From Conexibacter sp. S30A1 (lineage in GTDB: Bacteria; Actinomycetota; Thermoleophilia; Solirubrobacterales; Solirubrobacteraceae), in the NCBI RefSeq assembly GCF_023330665.1, contig NZ_CP097127.1:2170001-2234000 (forward strand): a stretch of 64,000 nucleotides of DNA. The letters run 5' to 3'. The notes under the pieces are model-generated. The model was not told where the DNA came from. It did not search any database and saw nothing but the letters and a program-made list of their open reading frames with translations. Both the position numbers and the translations under genes were made by a program. Positions 59,491 through 64,000 of the stretch are shown piece after piece; within the stretch, counting starts at the first letter, position 1, and each line of letters opens with the position of its first letter.

Positions 59491-60183
59491 GTGGCCCCCA
59501 ACCTGCGACCCGATCAGCTTGCGAGCCTTTTGCGGCGGGCGGTGCGGGAGCGCATGCTGCTTCCGGGCCAGACGCTCAATCAGGACGAGCTCGCTTCGCG
59601 CTTCGGGGTCAGCCGGATACCGCTGCGCGAGGCTCTGCGCACACTCGCCGGCGAGGGCCTGATCGTGATGCGCCCGGGCATCGGCGCGGTGGTTGCCGAG
59701 CTGCGGCCCGACGAGCTGGAGGAGCTGCTCGAACTGCGCATGGCACTGGAGCCACCGCTGCTGGCCTCTGTCGTCGGCAAGGTCAGCGCCGAACAGCTCG
59801 CTGAACTGCGCGCACACGCGCAGCGGCTGAGCGAACTGGCGCTGGAAGGCGACGTTGACAGCTGGTGCTCAGAGCACTACGCCTTCCACCGCCGGCTGCT
59901 CGAGCTGGCGGGGCGGCGGCACTCGCTACGCCTCGTGATGCAGGTTGTGAACCTGATGGAACCCTACGCGCGTGTGGACGCGTCGCTGGCCGCCGACGGG
60001 GCGCGTAGTCGCTGTGACCACCAGGCCCTCCTTGATGCGATCGAGGCCGGCGACCGCGAAGCCACACGCGAGCGGGGCGCCGCAATGATCGAAGCCTCGC
60101 GCACACGACTCACCGGGCTGATCCAGGACCAGCCCGCCGACGAGGATCCGCTGGCCGCGATGCTGCTCGACCTCAAGCGATGA
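59491..60183 (+). CDS. GntR-family transcriptional regulator with FCD domain
   Basis: A 230-aa regulator: an N-terminal winged helix (LRRAVRERMLLPGQTLNQDE, LASRFGVSRIPLREALRTLA, GLIVMRPGIGAVV) followed by an all-helical FCD ligand domain (LEELLELRMALEPPLLASVV, HYAFHRRLLELAGRRHSL with a metal-binding His, DHQALLDAIEAGDREATRER). FCD regulators sense small organic acids or amino-acid-derived ligands. GTG 59491 lies 6 bases after a TACACT element, so the message may be leaderless. It lies between two liv clusters, divergent from one and upstream of the other on the same strand, and probably controls both. Confidence 0.9.
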   Translation: MAPNLRPDQLASLLRRAVRERMLLPGQTLNQDELASRFGVSRIPLREALRTLAGEGLIVMRPGIGAVVAELRPDELEELLELRMALEPPLLASVVGKVSAEQLAELRAHAQRLSELALEGDVDSWCSEHYAFHRRLLELAGRRHSLRLVMQVVNLMEPYARVDASLAADGARSRCDHQALLDAIEAGDREATRERGAAMIEASRTRLTGLIQDQPADEDPLAAMLLDLKR

Positions 60184-60223
60184 CCGGGCACCCCGCCGAG
60201 CGACCCGTGTAGCGGTACGCGCC

Positions 60224-61099
60224 TTGAGCAGCGCCCTGGCCAACGGTGCACTGAGCGGCGGGTTGATCGGCTTGGCCGCCGCCGGCTTCACCGCGCTGTG
60301 GCGACTCACCGGCGTGCTCAACCTCGCGCAGGGCGCGCTCATGGTCGCCGGAGCCTACGCGACCTGGGTGGTGGCCGCCGCACTCGATGCCCCGGCAGGA
60401 CTTCTGGTCGCGCTGCTCATCGGTGCGCTGCTTGGCTACGTGCTACAGCGCGGGCTGCTCAACCTGCTGCTCGGCCAGCCTGGCTACCTCGCGCTGGCCG
60501 GAACGTTCAGTGTCGGTTTGGCGCTCGACTCCCTGGCCGCACTGTTGTTCGCCAACGACTATCGCGTGGTGCCTTCAGTGATCACCACGACTGTGATCAC
60601 GCTCGGTCCGCTGCACCTGCTCGCTGCCAGCCTGGTGGCGTTCTGCTGCGCGGCGCTCGGCACCGGTGCGCTCGGCTACCTGCTCGGTCACACCCACTTT
60701 GGGCTTGCGCTGCGAGCAGCGAGCATCGACCGGGACGCGGGCCGGCTGACGGGACTACCAGTGCCGGTGCTGTTCGGCGTGGCGGCGGCGCTGAGCGCGG
60801 CCGCCGCGACGTTCGCCGGCGGGCTGCTGTCGCTGACGGGACCATTCACAGCCACCGACGGGAATCAGCTGTTGGTCCTGATCGCCGCCGCCGCGATGAT
60901 CGGTGGTGCCGGGCGACTGTGGCGCGCGTTTGCCGCCGGAGTCTTGTTGGGCGCGATTCAGGCGACCGTGGGCTACCTCGCCCCCGCCGGGCTGGCCGAC
61001 GCGGCAGCGATCGTGATCCTGCTCGTGGCGCTCGCGCCGCGGGCACTGGAAGCGCGCGCCGCGAGCGGCGACGTCACCGGCCTCGGCGGGCTCTCGTGA
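60224..61099 (+). CDS. livH: Branched-chain amino acid-type ABC transporter permease LivH (cluster 2)
   Basis: A 291-aa permease with eight to nine hydrophobic helices and LivH landmarks: LIGLAAAGFTALWRLTGVLN, LNLAQGALMVAGAYATWVVA, THFGLALRAASIDRDAGRLT (ATPase-contact loop) and LLVLIAAAAMIGGAGRLWRA. It starts at TTG 60224, 40 bp after the regulator gene. Its stop overlaps the GTG of the next permease gene. It is only distantly like the cluster 1 LivH, so the two systems probably take different ligands. Confidence 0.88.
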   Translation: MSSALANGALSGGLIGLAAAGFTALWRLTGVLNLAQGALMVAGAYATWVVAAALDAPAGLLVALLIGALLGYVLQRGLLNLLLGQPGYLALAGTFSVGLALDSLAALLFANDYRVVPSVITTTVITLGPLHLLAASLVAFCCAALGTGALGYLLGHTHFGLALRAASIDRDAGRLTGLPVPVLFGVAAALSAAAATFAGGLLSLTGPFTATDGNQLLVLIAAAAMIGGAGRLWRAFAAGVLLGAIQATVGYLAPAGLADAAAIVILLVALAPRALEARAASGDVTGLGGLS

Positions 61100-62010
61100 G
61101 CAGCTTCCTTGACAGCACGCTGACCGCGCTCTTCCTGTACATCGTGGTAGCGCAATCCTGGAACCTGATCGGCGGCATGGCGGGCTACGCCAGCTTCGGA
61201 CAGGTCGCCTTTTACGGCGTGGGCGGCTACGCCGTGGCGCTGCTGATGCTCGACGCGTCACTCAGCTTCTGGGTGGCGCTGCCGCTCGCAGCCGTCATTG
61301 CGGGCGCCTATGGCCTGCTGCTCGGTCTGCCGCTGCTGCGCCTGCGCGGCGAGTACTTCGCCGTGGCGACACTCGTCGCGGCGGCCGCCACCCAGGCCCT
61401 GGCGTCCTGGCAGCCCGCGTTCACGAGCCAGGGTGCGGGACTCACGATCACCACCGTCGGGACCCACCAGACGACCCCCTACCTGGGCGCAGGCGGCTTC
61501 ACGCTGCTGTTCGCCGGCCTCGCGCTCTTCTCCGTGTGCCTGGTGGCGGCCCTGACACACACGCGGCTTGGCTACGCGCTGCGCGTGGTGCGCGACGACG
61601 AGCGCCTGGCGCGGGCCGTGGGCGTACGCGCCGGAGCAACGAAGCTGACCGCGTTTGCGGTCTCGGCCGCGCTGGCCGGGCTGGCGGGCGGCGCCAGCGC
61701 CTTCCGGCTGGTCACGGTCACACCCGGCCAGATGTTCGACCCGACGATCACCGTGCTGACAATCGCGATGGTCGTGCTCGGCGGCGCCGGGACGGTGCTC
61801 GGCCCCGTGGTCGGAGCGATCGTGCTGACGGCGCTGACAACCGCCGTGGACGCCGTGCTCCCCGCTTCACGCGACCTGATCCTTGCACTCGTAATCCTCG
61901 CGGCGGTCCTGTTCGTCCCGCGCGGGATCGGGCGTGGGGGCCAGGGCATCAGACTCCCCGCCCACCTCAGAGGGTCACGCCCGCCGGGACACACGACCCT
62001 GCTGCGATGA
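61096..62010 (+). CDS. livM: Branched-chain amino acid-type ABC transporter permease LivM (cluster 2)
   Basis: A 304-aa permease of LivM type, with IVVAQSWNLIGGMAGYASFG, QVAFYGVGGYAVALLM, LRLRGEYFAVATLVAAAATQ, LGYALRVVRDDERLARAVGV (contact loop) and VLGGAGTVLGPVVGAIVL. The longest open frame in this phase begins at 60298, inside livH, in Arg-rich shadow sequence. GTG 61096, overlapping the livH stop (GTGA), is the correct start. The stop overlaps the ATG of livG. Confidence 0.9.
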   Translation: MSSFLDSTLTALFLYIVVAQSWNLIGGMAGYASFGQVAFYGVGGYAVALLMLDASLSFWVALPLAAVIAGAYGLLLGLPLLRLRGEYFAVATLVAAAATQALASWQPAFTSQGAGLTITTVGTHQTTPYLGAGGFTLLFAGLALFSVCLVAALTHTRLGYALRVVRDDERLARAVGVRAGATKLTAFAVSAALAGLAGGASAFRLVTVTPGQMFDPTITVLTIAMVVLGGAGTVLGPVVGAIVLTALTTAVDAVLPASRDLILALVILAAVLFVPRGIGRGGQGIRLPAHLRGSRPPGHTTLLR

Positions 62011-62777
62011 GTGACCGCGTTTTGAGCACAACCCCGCCACGCTTGGAGACAGTCGGGCTGAGCTGCCACTTTGGTGGCGTGCGCGCACTGAGCCAGGTGT
62101 CGGTGTGCGTCGCTGACGGCCAGATAGCCGTGCTGCTGGGCCCCAACGGCGCCGGCAAGTCGGTGTTCGTGAACGTTGTCTGCGGAGAGCTGCGCGCCAG
62201 TGCAGGGCGCGTGCTGATCGGCGGGCGCGATCTCACGCACAGCCCAGGCTGGCGACTTGTCTGCCACGGTGTGGCCCGCACGTTTCAGATACCACGGCCG
62301 CTGCGCAGCTGCACGGTCTGGGAGAACGTTTACGGCGCCGCTGGCCGCGTGCGTGAGCCAAGCGCACAGCATCCCCCGTCCGCCCGGCTAAGGGCCGAGC
62401 AGGCGCTGGCCAGAGTGGGGCTGCTTCACCGGCGAGACTCGCTGCCGGACTGCCTGTCGCTGGCGGAGCTGCGCAAGCTGGAGCTCGCACGGGCGCTGGC
62501 GCTGGCCCCGCGCCTGCTGCTGCTGGACGAGCCGATGGCCGGCCTCAGCGCGGAGGAGATTGACGACACGGTCGGGCTGCTGACTGAGCTGCGGGCTCAG
62601 GGCATGGCGATCCTCGCGGTCGAGCACGTGATGCGGGCCGTTCTGGCGATGGCCGACAGCGTCTACTTCCTGCATCAGGGCAGCGTGCTGCGCAGCGGTC
62701 CCCCGGCGGAAGTCCTCGCCGACCGGCGCGTGGTCGCCATGTATCTGGGCGTGCCGCCGGGCGCGATTGCCGGCTGA
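62007..62777 (+). CDS. livG: Branched-chain amino acid-type ABC transporter ATPase LivG (cluster 2)
   Basis: A 256-aa ABC ATPase. Walker A is LGPNGAGKS (followed by VFVN), the Q-loop region is VARTFQIPRPLRSCTVWENV, the signature is CLSLAELRKLELARALAL (LSLAE in place of LSGGQ, a form seen in LivG), Walker B is LLLLDEPMAGLSAEE and the H-loop is AVEHVMRAVLAMADSVYFL. ATG 62007 overlaps the livM stop by 4 bp. LivG subunits tolerate signature variation, so it can be active. Confidence 0.88.
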   Translation: MSDRVLSTTPPRLETVGLSCHFGGVRALSQVSVCVADGQIAVLLGPNGAGKSVFVNVVCGELRASAGRVLIGGRDLTHSPGWRLVCHGVARTFQIPRPLRSCTVWENVYGAAGRVREPSAQHPPSARLRAEQALARVGLLHRRDSLPDCLSLAELRKLELARALALAPRLLLLDEPMAGLSAEEIDDTVGLLTELRAQGMAILAVEHVMRAVLAMADSVYFLHQGSVLRSGPPAEVLADRRVVAMYLGVPPGAIAG

Positions 62778-62786
62778 GACCGGGCT

Positions 62787-63479
62787 GTGCGCCTGCAGGT
62801 TGACAACCTCACGGTCATGCGCCGGCAGGCAGCGGCCATCGACAGCGTGGACATGCAGATCGACGGAGCAGAGCTGGTCGCGCTGGTCGGCCCAAACGGT
62901 GCCGGCAAGACAACCCTGCTGCGGACGCTGGCGGGCCTGATGGCGCCCCACCAAGGCAGCATCACCCTGCTTGGTACCGAGATCACCGGCCTCACACCGG
63001 AGGCGCGCGTCAAGCGCGGCCTCGTGCACGTGCCCGAGGGACGGCGGCTGTTCGGGGCGCTCACGGTTGCGGAGAATCTCGAGCTCGGCTGCTGGTGCCA
63101 CGGCGAGCGTGATCTGGGGCACGTGCTGGACCTGCTGCCGGAGCTTGTGCCCTTGCTCGAGCGGCCGGCCGGCAGCCTGAGCACTGCTGAGGCGCAGCTC
63201 TGCGCGGTGGCACGCGCGATCGCGGCCAACCCAGTCGTGCTGCTGATCGACGAGATCTCGCTCGGCCTGTCGCCGGCGGCCGCCAGTCGGCTCTTCTCGC
63301 TGCTGCCGGAGCTGGTCTCCACCGGAATGGCGATCCTGTTCGTGGAGCAGGACGTGGGGCGTGCGCTGTCGGTCGCCGACCGCGTCTACGCGCTCGACCG
63401 AGGCCGTATCGTGGCCGCCGGAGCGCCGGGCGAGCTACTGGTTCACCACGCCTTTCGTGGCTTCGAGCTGGGCGGCTGA
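62787..63479 (+). CDS. livF: Branched-chain amino acid-type ABC transporter ATPase LivF (cluster 2), unusual signature motif
   Basis: A 230-aa ABC ATPase: Walker A GPNGAGKTT, VHVPEGRRLFGALTVAENLE (Q-loop region, typical of LivF), Walker B VLLIDEISLGLSPA and H-loop FVEQDVGRAL. The signature motif, LSGGEQQ in normal LivF, reads LSTAEAQLCAVARAIA: the two glycines that contact ATP across the dimer are missing. As cluster 2 LivG also lacks them, the dimer would have no canonical signature site. It begins at GTG 62787, 9 bp after livG, and is convergent with the following substrate-binding protein gene. Confidence 0.87.
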   Translation: MRLQVDNLTVMRRQAAAIDSVDMQIDGAELVALVGPNGAGKTTLLRTLAGLMAPHQGSITLLGTEITGLTPEARVKRGLVHVPEGRRLFGALTVAENLELGCWCHGERDLGHVLDLLPELVPLLERPAGSLSTAEAQLCAVARAIAANPVVLLIDEISLGLSPAAASRLFSLLPELVSTGMAILFVEQDVGRALSVADRVYALDRGRIVAAGAPGELLVHHAFRGFELGG

Positions 63480-63536
63480 CAGGGGCCACGAGCGCTTGCC
63501 GTAAAGCGCGCGGCGACGCGACCGCGGCCGACAGGC

Positions 63537-64000
63537 TCAGCGTCCGCCGGCATGCTCGACCTGTCGGAACACGAGTTCACCGCCGCGGCCGACAAGCAGT
63601 CGCGCGACGGCTGGGATCTCACCCACCTGCGCACCGTTCGCGCTCAGCCTGAAGGTGCCGTCAAGCGTGCGCAGGTGGCCCGAGAGCCGTGTCAGCGCCG
63701 CCCGCAGGCCGAGCTGTGTGGCCGTGGTCGCCTGGCTCAGCGCCGCGCCGATCACCAGCCCGGTGTTGTAACCGGCGATGTTGAGGAAGTTGAGCGGACC
63801 CGTGGCGCCGGCTTGGCCGACCACGTCCGCGAAGTGCGGGTCGAGTGCCTGCGCCAGTCCGTGGTCGGTCAGCCCGACACTCGGCGGCAGGCGTTGCACG
63901 AAGGGCGGGAAGCCGTAGCTATAGGTCCCCGCCAGGGCGCCGGTGCCCACGGCGTGCCGGAGCACGCCGGGGAGCTGCCCGGCGAAGACGGTGAACACGA
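63537..64000 (-). CDS. ABC transporter substrate-binding protein, LivK type, C-terminal part (cut by window edge)
   Basis: The visible 154 residues match the C-terminal third of the LivK-type protein of cluster 1: FTVFAGQLPGVLRHAVGTGA against FTVFPGQLPQLFQQEVGT, then GTYSYGFPPFVQRLP and NIAGYNTGLVIGAALSQATT. It probably serves the cluster 2 transporter, although it is encoded convergently with it. Frame open to the window edge; the N-terminus and signal peptide are outside. The stop at 63537 is 57 bp from the livF stop. Confidence 0.85.
   Translation of the reverse strand, partial: VFTVFAGQLPGVLRHAVGTGALAGTYSYGFPPFVQRLPPSVGLTDHGLAQALDPHFADVVGQAGATGPLNFLNIAGYNTGLVIGAALSQATTATQLGLRAALTRLSGHLRTLDGTFRLSANGAQVGEIPAVARLLVGRGGELVFRQVEHAGGR

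Noticed and set aside
1-64000. CRISPR arrays, rRNA and tRNA genes
   Set aside because: No regularly spaced direct repeats, rRNA-like segments or cloverleaf-forming sequences with a tRNA T-arm were noticed. A dedicated tRNA scan was not possible here.

Overview
The window is high-GC DNA, densely coded, with many translationally coupled (ATGA/GTGA) gene pairs, frequent GTG/TTG starts and several apparently leaderless starts. Together with SCO6880/DUF6112-type conjugation genes, a SoxR with a 2Fe-2S cysteine motif and two liv transporters, this points to an Actinomycetota soil or environmental chromosome. A deep-branching class such as Thermoleophilia would fit, but that placement is inference. 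No rRNA, tRNA or CRISPR array was seen.

Region by region. (1) 1-7.5 kb: a minus-strand type IV secretion/conjugation operon (DUF6112 protein, TrbL/VirB6, SCO6880-like, VirB4-like ATPase, VirD4/TraG coupling protein, a 119-aa unknown) that runs by a 4-bp overlap into a glutamate decarboxylase cut by the window edge. A small sigma factor is divergent from it. (2) 7.5-22 kb: a surface-polysaccharide island with long non-coding gaps and decayed transposase/recombinase scars. It holds a GDP-deoxyhexose pair (NAD-dependent reductase and GDP-mannose 4,6-dehydratase), four glycosyltransferases, a Wzx-type flippase and a DUF2079 membrane protein. (3) 22.1-28.3 kb: a stack of insertion sequences. An IS5-family element holds an IS1634-family element, which holds an ISL3-family element; a second, intact IS1634-family copy sits directly against the edge. 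Ends and target duplications can be read for three of the four. (4) 28.3-36 kb: membrane glycosyltransferases (GT-C and PIG-V types), pyrE, a CPBP protease, a HAD hydrolase, and a broken second DUF2079 gene. (5) 36-43 kb: four toxin-antitoxin loci (MazEF-like, a decayed VapBC, an RHH/PIN pair with a truncated toxin, Phd/VapC), two copies of a palindromic repeat, a GntR regulator, a BNR-repeat surface protein, a DUF2786 protein and a GFA-type zinc protein. (6) 43-54.6 kb: housekeeping and stress genes: a class A PBP, infA, thiL, an orphan FlgM-like gene, an M28-like membrane protein without metal ligands, SoxR divergent from a two-subunit transketolase, a cupin, an IMPase-family enzyme, a GT20 trehalose-phosphate synthase and a fatty-acid desaturase. 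(7) 54.7-64 kb: two branched-chain-amino-acid-type ABC transporter clusters arranged around one FCD-type GntR regulator.

The most interesting signals are these. A SoxR-type operator sits in a 19-bp-spacer promoter whose predicted start is the transketolase start codon. The transfer operon ends in a glutamate decarboxylase. The M28-like fold has lost every metal ligand. The palindromic repeats sit in the toxin-antitoxin cluster, and one forms the end of a truncated PIN toxin. The IS stack can be ordered in time from its own junctions.
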